Assembly: GCF_000429405.1 (NCBI RefSeq)
Contig: NZ_AUBU01000006.1
Location: 124,001 to 188,000, forward strand
DNA: 64,000 nt
From: Algoriphagus marincola DSM 16067
GTDB taxonomy: Bacteria; Bacteroidota; Bacteroidia; Cytophagales; Cyclobacteriaceae
Reading direction: 5' to 3'
The number at the start of each line of letters is the position of its first letter. Within the stretch, counting starts at the first letter, position 1. Under the pieces are notes generated by a model. The model was not told the DNA's origin, searched no databases, and was given only the letters and a program-made list of their open reading frames with translations. Position numbers and translations under genes: made by a program. Below are positions 1 to 7,406 of this stretch, piece by piece.

Positions 1-12
1 ACTCCCATAATT

Positions 13-41
13 TTTTCCCAATTCATATTTTCCCAATTCAT
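13..41. repeat. Short tandem direct repeat
   Basis: A 14-bp unit, TTTTCCCAATTCAT, occurs at 13-26 and again at 28-41, a 15-bp period. It lies in the leader region ahead of the first phage gene in the window, upstream of the promoter-like element at 85-123. A protein binding site is possible but not shown. Confidence 0.45.
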
Positions 42-84
42 TTCACAAGATACTTGAGATAAATCCACTTGTCAAATGACTAGC

Positions 85-123
85 TTCTGTCCTTTCCACT
101 CCCCTAGTCTCCTCCGATATTCG
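85..123 (+). promoter_or_regulatory. Weak copy of the phage promoter element
   Basis: TTCTGTCCTTTC at 85-96 is identical to the upstream part of the elements at 7589 and 14426. Counting 19 nt from its TTTC gives GATATTCG at 116-123 where the other two have TACTTTRG, so the -7 part matches poorly. A 6-bp hairpin (CTCCGA, loop TAT, TCGGAG, 112-126) overlaps the -7 position and touches the ATG at 128. If this promoter is real, the transcript would be nearly leaderless or the gene would start later, for example at the in-frame ATG at 164. Confidence 0.4.
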
Positions 124-127
124 GAGT

Positions 128-409
128 ATGAGCCAGAAAACCGTATATCAGGCGCTGAATGAGATGCAGGAACTGTCCAAAGAGGAGCAGCCCTTTAGCT
201 TCTCTTTTATGTCCTACTCGGAGACCAAGCAGTCCACGCAAGGGGTCTGCTTCGTCAGCCGTGCTAGGCTAAAGCTGACTGATAAGCGGGAGCAATACCT
301 GAATGCAGATGCACTGATCGAATACATCGACCTGGACACACTGGAGCATCGCCGATTCTACATCCCTGCGCTCATGACTTTCAACGGACAAAGACTCATC
401 CTGACATGA
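128..409 (+). CDS. Small phage protein upstream of portal
   Basis: The product is 93 residues, mixed alpha/beta by composition, with no signal peptide or membrane segment. I recognise no family. Its stop overlaps the portal start in an ATGA arrangement, so the two genes are probably translationally coupled. The ATG at 128 follows a small hairpin at 112-126; an in-frame ATG at 164 is an alternative start. By position it is a structural or packaging accessory protein, which is inference only. That it is a real gene is likely from the tight junction and matching frame use. Confidence 0.7.
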   Translation: MSQKTVYQALNEMQELSKEEQPFSFSFMSYSETKQSTQGVCFVSRARLKLTDKREQYLNADALIEYIDLDTLEHRRFYIPALMTFNGQRLILT

Positions 410-1779
410 CGCAAGAAGTGAAGAAAATCGGGGAGACCCGTGTAGTGCATACCAGCGCCGGGGCTTTCGCCTTTGGGACGACACCCGAGGGGACATTTGA
501 CCAGCTCATGGCCCTCTCGAAGGGGACAGACTGGGAGTCGGATCCTTATCTGCTGAATGGAGCTAGGCTCGTACCCTACGGGGCAAACAATGACCTGCCC
601 GTCCAGATCCGCAAGATCATGGACAAAAACAATCTTGCGCCCGGCATCATCGAGCGGGAGATTGGTCTGCTTTACGGGCAGGGTCCGGCACTCTACCGGC
701 TAGTCTATCAGGATGGCTATATGATGCGCGAGTACTTGGAAGATGCGGAGATCCAAGACTGGCTCGACAGCTGGGACTATCGGCGATTCATTGACATGGC
801 CATGGTGGAGTTCAAATATCTGAAAGGGGTATTTGTGAAGCATATCCGCAATCGAGGTCCACGTATCGGCGGTCAGGGCATGATCCGCCGCCTGCAGGTG
901 ATCCCCGGCACGGATGCCCGGCTTGAGTGGCCAGAAAATCCCCTACCCAAGCGGCTCGAAAACGTGAGGAGGATCTATACCGGCGACTTCGAAAATCACT
1001 GCCTGCACTCAGGGATGACTCCCTATCCGGTATATAATCCCGCGGATCCCTTCCGCCATCGGGTTTCGATCAGCTATCACAATAAGTATTCTTTTGGCCG
1101 CAACTTCTACAGCACACCGAGCTATTTCGGTTCGCTCAGTTGGATGATGCGGTCTTCGGATATCCCCGAGGTCCTGGCCTACCTGAGCGAAAACGGGATC
1201 ACTTCAGCCTTTCACATCCATGTGCCGGAAAAGTATTGGACTGATAAGCGGGAGAAGCTCGAGAAAAACAATCCTACGCTCGATGATGCCAAGATCGACG
1301 CCATGCTGGAGGAGGCAAAAACTGAGCTTTTCAACAAGATGGCCTCTGTACTGACCGGCAAAAAAAACGCAGGCAAATTCATCGAGACCACGGACTTCTA
1401 TGACGAGGATGGCAATCTCTGCGAGTGGAAAATTAATGCGATCGATCAGAACGTGAAGACCTTCATCGAGGCGCAGCTGAAGATCAGTGAAAAGGCCGAC
1501 TCGGCCATCACCTCCGGGATGGGACTGCATCCATCACTTTCTAATATCATCGTGAATGGTAAGATGAGCTCCGGGTCCGAGATGCTTTACGCTCTGAAGC
1601 TCTACATGGCCAGCGACACGACTATCCCAGAGGAGGTCGTATTCGAAGCAATCAATCAGGACATTCAGGCAAATTTCCCCGAAAAAAAAGGCATCCGCAT
1701 GGGCTTCTACCATCACACGGTGATGCGTGAGGAGAATGTGGCTCCCGAAAAACGAGTAGTCAACACAGTAACTGAATAG
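406..1779 (+). CDS. Phage portal protein
   Basis: This 457-residue protein has the look of Bacteroidota phage portal proteins: an early segment with LVPYGANNDLPVQIRKIM, an alpha-rich middle, and a late segment reading GMGLHPSLSNIIVNGKMSSG, the kind of stem/wing motif seen in these portals. The portal forms the dodecameric ring at the capsid vertex through which DNA is packaged and ejected, and it docks the terminase and then the tail. Length is normal for the family. It starts four bases before the end of the preceding gene and is followed after 2 nt by the next one, so it sits in a tight late operon. The family call rests on motif memory, not a search. Confidence 0.8.
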   Translation: MTQEVKKIGETRVVHTSAGAFAFGTTPEGTFDQLMALSKGTDWESDPYLLNGARLVPYGANNDLPVQIRKIMDKNNLAPGIIEREIGLLYGQGPALYRLVYQDGYMMREYLEDAEIQDWLDSWDYRRFIDMAMVEFKYLKGVFVKHIRNRGPRIGGQGMIRRLQVIPGTDARLEWPENPLPKRLENVRRIYTGDFENHCLHSGMTPYPVYNPADPFRHRVSISYHNKYSFGRNFYSTPSYFGSLSWMMRSSDIPEVLAYLSENGITSAFHIHVPEKYWTDKREKLEKNNPTLDDAKIDAMLEEAKTELFNKMASVLTGKKNAGKFIETTDFYDEDGNLCEWKINAIDQNVKTFIEAQLKISEKADSAITSGMGLHPSLSNIIVNGKMSSGSEMLYALKLYMASDTTIPEEVVFEAINQDIQANFPEKKGIRMGFYHHTVMREENVAPEKRVVNTVTE

Positions 1780-1781
1780 CT

Positions 1782-2819
1782 ATGATGCTGATCAACAAAT
1801 CCGGAAACGGAGCCGAGGAACTGCAGCAGCTCACCAGCTCCTTTTATTCCAACAATGACTTTGAGCGGGCTCGCACGCTTTGGATCCTGGAAGAAAACCA
1901 GATGATCAAGCTTGTCGGTGGGGACCTGATGGCCCGTGCTCTGAATCACTACAAAAGTGAGGCATTCCAGAAAGAAAACCCATCGGCCGAGGAAGCAAAG
2001 AATGACAAGCTCGTCCAGCTCCTGCAGATCCCGATTGCCTATCGGACTACCCTGCGATATTATCAGCTGAACACCGTCAGTCACGAAACCAGCGGGCGTA
2101 AGGTCAAGATCGACCGTACAAATGAATCCATGGCTTGGGAGTGGATGATCGACAAAGACGATGATGCCCAGCGCCGCATGGCTCATGAGACCACAGACAT
2201 GCTGATCGACTGGCTGGAGTCCAACAAAATAGCTGAGTGGATGGGCTCCGAAAATCGGAAAGCCAGCCGTGAGCTATTTGTCAACTCCATCGCCATCTTC
2301 CAGAAGGCCTATCCCATGGTCGATCACAGTCAGAGTTTCTTCTATACCGTGGTGCCATTCCTCCGGGAGATTCAAAACCATGTGCTGAAGAAAGCCCTGG
2401 GAACCCATTATACCCCCTTGCTGCAGCGCTGGACCAGCGGAGAGACCGAAAGCGGCAGCGGATCAGCAGGAGGGGGTATCCCATCCCTGGATGAGGAGCA
2501 GGAGGAGTTTTACGACAGCCTGCTCCGCTACGTGCAGACCGTCCAGCCCTTGCTGGCAATGGTCATCGCAGTCAAGCGCCTGAGCGTGCAGGTCATGCCA
2601 GAGGGCGTAGTCCAGCACTTCCGCTCCATGGTGCAGTCCCGTAATGCCTCCCAGATTCCCCTCAAAGATATCCTCGACCTGCATATCAAAAACCTCAATG
2701 ACGATGCTCGAGAACTTCTCGATGATATCAAGGTATTCATCCGCTCAGCTGATCCGGATGCGGGCGTGTATACGGTACTGCCCGAGAATAAGGAAGAAAA
2801 CAAATTCTTCCGTACATGA
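1782..2819 (+). CDS. Phage connector-like protein (DUF6712-like)
   Basis: A 345-residue protein with an alpha-rich first half containing YYQLNTVSHETSGRKVKI and MAWEWMIDKDDDA, then a Gly/Ser-rich linker near residue 225 and a second helical half. The first part resembles a family found beside portals in Bacteroidota phages (I recall it as DUF6712), suggested to act at the head-tail junction. No catalytic motif is visible. There are two consecutive ATG codons at 1782 and 1785. The gene overlaps the next one by four bases (ATGA), consistent with co-translation of connector proteins. Function is inferred from position and resemblance. Confidence 0.6.
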   Translation: MMLINKSGNGAEELQQLTSSFYSNNDFERARTLWILEENQMIKLVGGDLMARALNHYKSEAFQKENPSAEEAKNDKLVQLLQIPIAYRTTLRYYQLNTVSHETSGRKVKIDRTNESMAWEWMIDKDDDAQRRMAHETTDMLIDWLESNKIAEWMGSENRKASRELFVNSIAIFQKAYPMVDHSQSFFYTVVPFLREIQNHVLKKALGTHYTPLLQRWTSGETESGSGSAGGGIPSLDEEQEEFYDSLLRYVQTVQPLLAMVIAVKRLSVQVMPEGVVQHFRSMVQSRNASQIPLKDILDLHIKNLNDDARELLDDIKVFIRSADPDAGVYTVLPENKEENKFFRT

Positions 2820-3748
2820 ACCAGATCGAGATCCCCGAGCGAAACCTGCAGCTGGAGATCCCGGCGCATTGGGATGAGATGAGTTCTGTCCAGGCAAAAT
2901 ATTGTCTGAGACAAGCTGTCTTGGCTGCCTCCGGAATCATAGATCCTGATGAAGCCAAGGTGCGCTGTCTCTACTATCTCCTGGACATCGAGCGGGATGC
3001 CGAGTCCGTGCGAAAAGAACGGCTACTCACCGACCGGCAGCGGGAGGAAAAGTATTCTAGGATCGCGATCCTGTGTGAAGAGCTGATCACATTCGTCTTT
3101 GCGGTCAATAGGAAAGGCCAGCTAGAAATCAACTACACTCCCGTACTGAATCACTTTCCCCAGGTCAAAGCCGGGAAAGTGGTTTTGTACGGACCATCCC
3201 ACTTGCTAGCGGATCTCACCTTTGGGGAGTTGCGCGCAGCAGTGGAAGAAATGCAGGCCTACTTTGACAGCAGGGAGGAAGATCAGCTCAGCCGGATGAT
3301 TGCCTGTCTGTACCGCCCGGAGCGGAAAGATTGGGAATCCTGGAAGCGGGCAGAAGACTTTGACGGACGCAGACGGGAACCATTCAACAGGGCCAGACTC
3401 GACGAGTTGTCCCTGATCACCGCACGGCTCGGGCAGGTGGAGCGCACGGGGATCCTGCTGTGGTTTAGTCACGCCCTCCATTACATCCAGACCGAGGATC
3501 TGATGATCAGCGGACGGGAGATCAATCTTTCTCCGCTCTTTCCGCAAGCTATCCGGGAAGATTCCGAGCCGATCCGCCCCGATCAGCGAGGTGCCGGCTG
3601 GACAGGGGTACTCTTCCAGCTGGCCGAGCAGAAGGTATTCGGCGAAGTGGATAAAGCCGACAAGACAGGGTTCTTCGACATCTTGGTCTACATGTATGAG
3701 AAGCACCTGGAGAATCAAAAAGCAAAAGCCAAACAGAAAAAACGATGA
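2816..3748 (+). CDS. Phage protein, unknown (helical, late operon)
   Basis: 310 residues, charged and helical, with a Lys-rich tail ending KAKAKQKKR. I do not recognise a family. Genes in this position of Bacteroidota siphophages, between portal/connector and tape measure, usually encode head-tail joining or tail-assembly proteins, so a tail-assembly chaperone-like role is possible but unproven. It overlaps both neighbours by four bases, with ATG overlapping TGA on each side, which supports the chosen start and a single polycistronic message from 128 to 4170. Confidence 0.65.
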   Translation: MNQIEIPERNLQLEIPAHWDEMSSVQAKYCLRQAVLAASGIIDPDEAKVRCLYYLLDIERDAESVRKERLLTDRQREEKYSRIAILCEELITFVFAVNRKGQLEINYTPVLNHFPQVKAGKVVLYGPSHLLADLTFGELRAAVEEMQAYFDSREEDQLSRMIACLYRPERKDWESWKRAEDFDGRRREPFNRARLDELSLITARLGQVERTGILLWFSHALHYIQTEDLMISGREINLSPLFPQAIREDSEPIRPDQRGAGWTGVLFQLAEQKVFGEVDKADKTGFFDILVYMYEKHLENQKAKAKQKKR

Positions 3749-4170
3749 ACGTCCTGACCTTCGATACCAAACTGCAGGAGCTCCTGGAAGAGATCCCCGC
3801 CATCAAAGGCTATGTCCGGGCCGTGGATGACAATCAGGCTACCGGTAAGCTGAATGACAAGCGAGGCATACAGCTCGTGGCCGTCCTGCCCAGCTACAGC
3901 GCCGAGGGTATATCCGGACGGAAGACCGACAGCTGGACCACGCTCTTCTGGGTGATCGAAAAGGGAGATCCCAGTCAGTCCGAAGCCAAAGAGCTGGCTC
4001 AATACCGCCGATGTGAGGAAGCCATCCATCAGCTAAAAGACCTGATCATCGAAAGCCAGGAAGACGGCTGCAGTCTTTTCTGGCGGCTGGAGATCGGCAG
4101 CATAGTCATCGAGCCCGAGTACAACGCCTTCGGCGGATGGAACGGTTACTTTATGACCGTCACTTTTTAG
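3745..4170 (+). CDS. Phage tail completion/terminator-like protein
   Basis: 141 residues ending EPEYNAFGGWNGYFMTVTF. The terminal beta-strand with a tryptophan-rich glycine turn resembles small tail-completion or tail-terminator proteins of Bacteroidota phages. Such proteins cap the tail tube and join it to the head. It overlaps the previous gene by four bases and is the last gene of the tightly packed connector operon; the next gene follows after an AT-rich 33-nt gap. Assignment is by position and resemblance only. Confidence 0.5.
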   Translation: MNVLTFDTKLQELLEEIPAIKGYVRAVDDNQATGKLNDKRGIQLVAVLPSYSAEGISGRKTDSWTTLFWVIEKGDPSQSEAKELAQYRRCEEAIHQLKDLIIESQEDGCSLFWRLEIGSIVIEPEYNAFGGWNGYFMTVTF

Positions 4171-4203
4171 ACTGACTTTATATATAAATCTGTATATTTA
4201 TCC

Positions 4204-4392
4204 ATGAGCTTAATACATGTCATCATCATAGAGAAAGACGGGATCCGAGAGCTTTACAGCAGTATGCCAAAAGTCTGTGAAGCTCATCCAGAATTCTCTC
4301 ACAGTTATGCCAGGCTTCAGAAATTTCCCTTCGAATACAAAGGCTGGAAGTTTACCAAAGAAAAAATCAATCCCCATGAACAGAGCCAATAG
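4204..4392 (+). CDS. Small phage protein, unknown
   Basis: 62 residues, short and basic toward the C-terminus, with no recognisable domain. It begins after the connector operon; the sequence TATATTTA (4193-4200) just upstream resembles a Bacteroidota -7 box but lies only 3 nt from the ATG. Its 3' end overlaps the next gene by 17 nt in another frame, which supports both being translated from one message. The short length makes it moderately uncertain as a gene. Confidence 0.55.
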   Translation: MSLIHVIIIEKDGIRELYSSMPKVCEAHPEFSHSYARLQKFPFEYKGWKFTKEKINPHEQSQ

Positions 4393-4711
4393 AAGATCCG
4401 AGAAAAAATCTGGGAAGCAGCTGCAAAAGAACATTGTCCAAGCCGGCAAAAAAGTAGAGCGCATAGAGCGTGTGGTATTGGGATTTAATTACCTGGTGGA
4501 TAAAAAAGCGGTGGAAATCGATCTGCCCAGCTTGAGCCTTTACCGGGAGCTGATCGGGACTGAGCCTAAGGAAATGGAATCCTGGATGAAGAATGCGTAT
4601 CTCTACTGCCGGATGAAAAAGGGTATGGCACCTGGAGCCGTACTCTTTTTCAAGGACATTGAAAGCGGGGTGGTGATTGGTCAATATGATGGAAAAAGAG
4701 CTATTTTTTAA
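4376..4711 (+). CDS. Small phage protein, unknown
   Basis: 111 residues with a very basic N-terminus (MNRANRRSEKKSGKQ) and a more ordered C-terminal half. The open frame extends upstream to 4277, but that extension lies wholly within the preceding 62-residue gene, so the ATG at 4376 is preferred. The Lys/Arg-rich start could bind nucleic acid; no family is recognised. A stem-loop with a T-run follows directly (4716-4745), marking the end of this transcription unit. Confidence 0.6.
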   Translation: MNRANRRSEKKSGKQLQKNIVQAGKKVERIERVVLGFNYLVDKKAVEIDLPSLSLYRELIGTEPKEMESWMKNAYLYCRMKKGMAPGAVLFFKDIESGVVIGQYDGKRAIF

Positions 4712-4715
4712 TGAA

Positions 4716-4745
4716 AAATACCCTGTTTATGGTATTTACTTTTTT
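4716..4745 (+). terminator. Rho-independent terminator
   Basis: AAATACC at 4716-4722 pairs with GGTATTT at 4731-4737 across an 8-nt loop, followed by AC and six T residues. It ends the portal-side operon and forms the left border of the cargo region. Confidence 0.65.
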
Positions 4746-4787
4746 CGATTGATAGGCTAGTTTGCAAGCTCACTAAAATTTTTCATA

Positions 4788-4955
4788 ATGAGCAATCGAC
4801 CAAAACCATTATCTGAGCTCAGCGAAAGAGAGCTGGCAGAGACGCAAATCAAGCTTTTAAGTGCCATTCGAAAGAATTCTGCTAACATTTTGGTGATCCT
4901 AGGGATCTTTTTAGCAGTGGCTGTATTAGGAGGGATCATTTTGGCCACCTCATAA
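4788..4955 (+). CDS. 55-residue single-pass membrane protein
   Basis: The ATG at 4788 opens a 55-codon frame: a charged N-terminal helix (residues 1-31, with SELSERELAETQ) followed by one hydrophobic segment ILVILGIFLAVAVLGGIILA at about 34-53. The clean amphipathic-plus-transmembrane layout argues that it is real. It sits alone just after a terminator and before an inverted repeat, at the left of the cargo region. Small phage membrane proteins of this type can act in lysis control or superinfection exclusion; no specific function can be assigned. Confidence 0.6.
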   Translation: MSNRPKPLSELSERELAETQIKLLSAIRKNSANILVILGIFLAVAVLGGIILATS

Positions 4956-5290
4956 TACATTCGGGGCGGTAACATTTTCCGGCGATTGTTAGGGGTAGAG
5001 CAGAGAAGAGACGGAAAAAGTAGATAAACAACCTGGTGCCTCTCATCCACGGCAATACATCGTATTGAAAAACAACGTGATCGGCGCGCAGCGCCGCCGT
5101 GGATGAGAGGCACGCCGCTTGGAGCGCACGGGAACCCCTCAAAAAAGAGTGGTTCACCGCTTCGGGCTATAAGCTCCCGAGAGCTACCCGTTTCGCTCGG
5201 GTCTGCGGATTCGCTTTCAGATTTATGGCTCGAAGTCCAAAGGCTATTTCTCAAAGGAAGTGCAAACGAAAACTAAGCCCTGCGCATTTT
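4956..5290. other. Gene-free gap with an inverted repeat
   Basis: No convincing gene is seen in these 335 bases. The gap holds an 18-bp perfect inverted repeat (5036-5053 with 5096-5113), a GGCGC/GCGCC palindrome inside it, the motif ATTGTTAGGGG near 4985-4995 that resembles the end of the repeat at 7096, and a small ACCCG/CGGGT hairpin near 5187-5203. Base composition is more GC-rich than its surroundings. Confidence 0.5.
5036..5113. repeat. 18-bp perfect inverted repeat
   Basis: GTGCCTCTCATCCACGGC (5036-5053) is exactly complementary to 5096-5113, leaving a 42-nt spacer that contains GGCGCGCAGCGCC. It lies beyond the 3' end of the minus-strand three-gene operon. The T-run expected of a terminator is absent on both sides, so a recombination site or structured element is as likely as termination. 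Confidence 0.65.
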
Positions 5291-5509
5291 TTACTCTAGT
5301 TGCTTTCTCATGTCTTTGAGAAAGTTAATCTCCCGAAATACGGGTTTATCAAAGGATAAAGTAGAATAGATCTCAATCGTGATTTCTATCTCTTTTTTCA
5401 TTTCCTCGGTGGTCATGCCCTTTTCTATCCAATGAAGGGCTTGCCATGCGATAAACCCGAAAACCCGGTTTTTTTCATGGAGAATTAAAAAGGCTTTTAG
5501 CTTCTCCAT
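5291..5509 (-). CDS. Small protein of ArdC-like cargo operon
   Basis: 72 residues starting MEKLKAFLIL. The open frame continues upstream to 5752 but that part runs through the preceding gene in another frame and is a shadow. The ATG at 5509 overlaps the stop of the ArdC-like gene as TGATG, a translational-coupling junction that supports this start. The protein is helical and acidic in the middle (MTTEEMKKEIEITIEI). I recognise no family. Third and last gene of the minus-strand operon. Confidence 0.6.
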   Translation of the reverse strand: MEKLKAFLILHEKNRVFGFIAWQALHWIEKGMTTEEMKKEIEITIEIYSTLSFDKPVFREINFLKDMRKQLE

Positions 5510-6027
5510 CACAAAATAGAATCTAAATCGACCGTCTGGAGGTCTTGGATAGCTTGGGAAATTTGCTCCCGCTTCTCCTTGGCCTCCTGTCGCTTGGTCT
5601 TTTCGGCTTCCACCTGCTCCGGGGTTAGGACTTGATCTGCTCGGAACAAAAAGCACATCGGGAAATATTCTCCGCTGTCGTCCTCCTCTGGGGCTTCCTC
5701 TCCTTTGGCTTGGGCTTTCTCGGCTCGCTGTGCGCTTAGGGGTTGCCCCCATATGATCAGGGCTTTTTCACCTTTTTTGATCATGCATCCTTTAGCCTTC
5801 CACTGGTGGAAAGTGCCTAATTCCATGCCTTCGGGGACCCTATAGAAGTATTTCAAAAGGATAGAATTAAGCGTTTGAGCGGTCCACCAAAAGGCCTCTT
5901 CTGCGGTTTCGGCTTCTTGGATCATTCGATCTTTTAGGCTCCTTGCATCTGCTGACATCTGCAAAAGCTTTTCCCTATTGGGGTTGGGCTTTCGCTCTCT
6001 CTTGGGTGTGTTCTCGGTCTGTGTCAT
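5509..6027 (-). CDS. ArdC-like ssDNA-binding domain protein
   Basis: 172 residues. After a basic N-terminus, residues about 45-100 contain WTAQTLNSILLKYF, TFHQWKAKGCMIKKGEKA and LIIWGQP, and later FPMCFLFRADQV. This series matches the N-terminal single-stranded-DNA-binding domain of ArdC antirestriction proteins as found in many Bacteroidota conjugative elements (established family resemblance, recalled not searched). The C-terminal metalloprotease domain of full ArdC is absent; a Lys/Glu-rich coil replaces it. It may protect incoming DNA or modulate host defence, but that is inference. Middle gene of a three-gene minus-strand operon set against the direction of the phage structural genes. 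Confidence 0.65.
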   Translation of the reverse strand: MTQTENTPKRERKPNPNREKLLQMSADARSLKDRMIQEAETAEEAFWWTAQTLNSILLKYFYRVPEGMELGTFHQWKAKGCMIKKGEKALIIWGQPLSAQRAEKAQAKGEEAPEEDDSGEYFPMCFLFRADQVLTPEQVEAEKTKRQEAKEKREQISQAIQDLQTVDLDSIL

Positions 6028-6030
6028 TGC

Positions 6031-6468
6031 TTAGGCTTCGATTTCGGTTTTTAGTTTGTTTCGCTTTGCGTTGATTCGCTCTAAAGCATAGCCCAAGACT
6101 TCCACGACTAGCACGGGGTTTTGAATCTTTAAAACGTCGTCATAATCTTCTCGGTAGCTGTTTGATCTTTTGCTCACCCTTACGGCGAATTTTTCAGAAA
6201 AGAATTCGTCTTGCTCGCTTGCCTCTTGGGCATCTTGGCCAATTGTCACTAAAGCCTCGGCGAATCCGTCAAGCTTCGCCAGCTGTGAAATTTTGCGCTG
6301 CTTCTCCTGGAAGTAGTTGATTTTTTCCTCAAGGCTTAGCGGTTCGGCTTTGACTTTCGCCCGCAATTCTTCAAGCTCTTTTTTCATCGCTTGGATCTCT
6401 GGGCTATCAATTGCACCTACCTTTGATTTGTTAGGCTGATTTGCGGGGGTTTTGGACTGTTTTTCCAT
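6031..6468 (-). CDS. Small protein, first gene of ArdC-like operon
   Basis: 145 residues: a disordered basic start, a coiled-coil-prone stretch at about residues 25-60 (KKELEELRAKVKAEPLSLEEK), then an ordered part ending VLGYALERINAKRNKLKTEIEA. No family is recognised with confidence. It is separated from the ArdC-like gene by 3 nt, so they are surely co-transcribed. The upstream region holds an AT-rich tract with an 18-bp palindrome (6509-6526) that may contain the operon's promoter and operator. Confidence 0.6.
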   Translation of the reverse strand: MEKQSKTPANQPNKSKVGAIDSPEIQAMKKELEELRAKVKAEPLSLEEKINYFQEKQRKISQLAKLDGFAEALVTIGQDAQEASEQDEFFSEKFAVRVSKRSNSYREDYDDVLKIQNPVLVVEVLGYALERINAKRNKLKTEIEA

Positions 6469-6508
6469 GGTGTTTTTTGTTTAAGTGTTATTGATTTGAC
6501 ATATATAA

Positions 6509-6526
6509 ATATACATATATGTATAT
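6509..6526. promoter_or_regulatory. 18-bp palindrome, possible operator of cargo operon
   Basis: ATATACATATATGTATAT is a perfect palindrome located 41 bp upstream of the minus-strand operon's first start codon, in a long TA-rich run. A -7-like TATATTTA can be read on the minus strand next to it. Simple TA composition means chance palindromes are fairly common, so support is moderate. Confidence 0.4.
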
Positions 6527-6898
6527 ATAAATGCAAATATAAATTCCTGCTTATCAGTTACTTATGATTAACCCCAAGTAAATTTTGCCTTTAAAAAAGT
6601 GCTCCCGAAAGCCCTATTTAATCGAGATATTTTTTAGACTTTTTGACTCAAAAAAGGCTGAAAAGTGTCTAGAAACGGCTGAAAATCAGCCTCTTATTTA
6701 GAATATTTTTAAATTAATCAGCTGAAAATCAGGCTTTTCCAAACAAAATTTGGAAAACCTGCCCGTTTCGCTGAAGATTGACCCCGACTCCGCCCTCTCC
6801 TTGAATTGCAATTGCAAGCCCTTTGACCCCCTGACGAAATATGAGAAACAAAAAAATCCCACCATATTCTAGTGAGCCTGGGCGAACTCCTATGAATA

Positions 6899-6940
6899 GC
6901 ACAGACGAGCACTGGTGCGATGTCCCGCAGGACCGCAGGT
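6899..6940. repeat. Imperfect 42-bp repeat, copy A
   Basis: Begins GCACAGACGAGCACTGGTGC and continues to GCAGG. It matches copy B at 7096-7137 at nearly all positions, with about five substitutions by eye. Both copies contain a conserved small hairpin TGCG...CGCA. The copies are 197 bp apart in the same orientation. Confidence 0.7.
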
Positions 6941-7095
6941 TTTAATTGGCGTCAGCCTCAGCTCAAGCCACTGGTGGCTCTGGCGGAACAAGCGGCATTC
7001 AGCCGCCCGCCTTTTAAAAAGATGCCTGGGCATCACCTATTTTTAGCTCGCGCAGCGCCGTGGGAATAGCAACCTACACTTGCCCCACCCTTATT

Positions 7096-7137
7096 GCACA
7101 GACGAGCAATGGTGCGACGTCTCGCAGGGCCGTAGGC
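7096..7137. repeat. Imperfect 42-bp repeat, copy B
   Basis: Begins GCACAGACGAGCAATGGTGC and is followed by CATTTGTTAGGG, which recalls the GTTRRRY-type ends of integron attC sites but does not fit exactly. Its TGCGA-CGTC-TCGCA hairpin has a full 5-bp stem, where copy A has TGCGA-TGTC-CCGCA. The pair lies between the ArdC-like operon and the next plus-strand phage gene. Confidence 0.7.
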
Positions 7138-7406
7138 ATTTGTTAGGGTTAAGGATAGCAGGGGTATTTCTGATGCGAAGCAAGGACCGAAGCCCCGAAT
7201 AGCCTGGCCGAATGGCAACCCCCTAAACATTCATTTATTATTATTTAAAAAAAGACCAGATCCTTGTATCTTTCAAACGCTAAAACATCAAACACTAATA
7301 GTATGAACCTTAAAAATATGGATCGGAGTCGGGTACCCGTAAGGGCCTGGGGCTTATATCAACGTTGTTTGGTGTGCCTAGCAGCTCCGGTCCACCACAT
7401 ATCATT

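Larger units (their letters stand above)
6527..7406. other. Long gene-free stretch with hairpins and repeats
   Basis: I see no convincing gene here; the open frames are short and lack coding character. It contains hairpins GGCTGA/TCAGCC (6677-6691) and TTTTCCAAA/TTTGGAAAA (6735-6757), two related 42-bp repeats (6899-6940 and 7096-7137), a GCGCAGCGCCG motif near 7050 shared with the gap at 5080-5100, and GC-rich structured sequence up to about 7230. The make-up suggests former cassette boundaries or a structured RNA, not coding sequence. Confidence 0.5.

Noticed and set aside
4757..5254. 165-codon minus-strand frame opposite the 55-residue membrane protein
   Set aside because: It is Ser/Arg/Pro-rich, runs through the inverted repeat and reads antisense to a better gene. 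It looks like a GC-driven shadow.
5510..5752. 5' extension of the 72-residue cargo gene
   Set aside because: The extension lies entirely within the ArdC-like gene in another frame and has Arg/Gly/Pro-rich shadow composition; the TGATG junction gives a better start.
6899..7137. Authentic integron attC array
   Set aside because: The core boxes do not fit RYYYAAC/GTTRRRY exactly and no integron integrase is present. The repeats are kept as a finding but not called attC.
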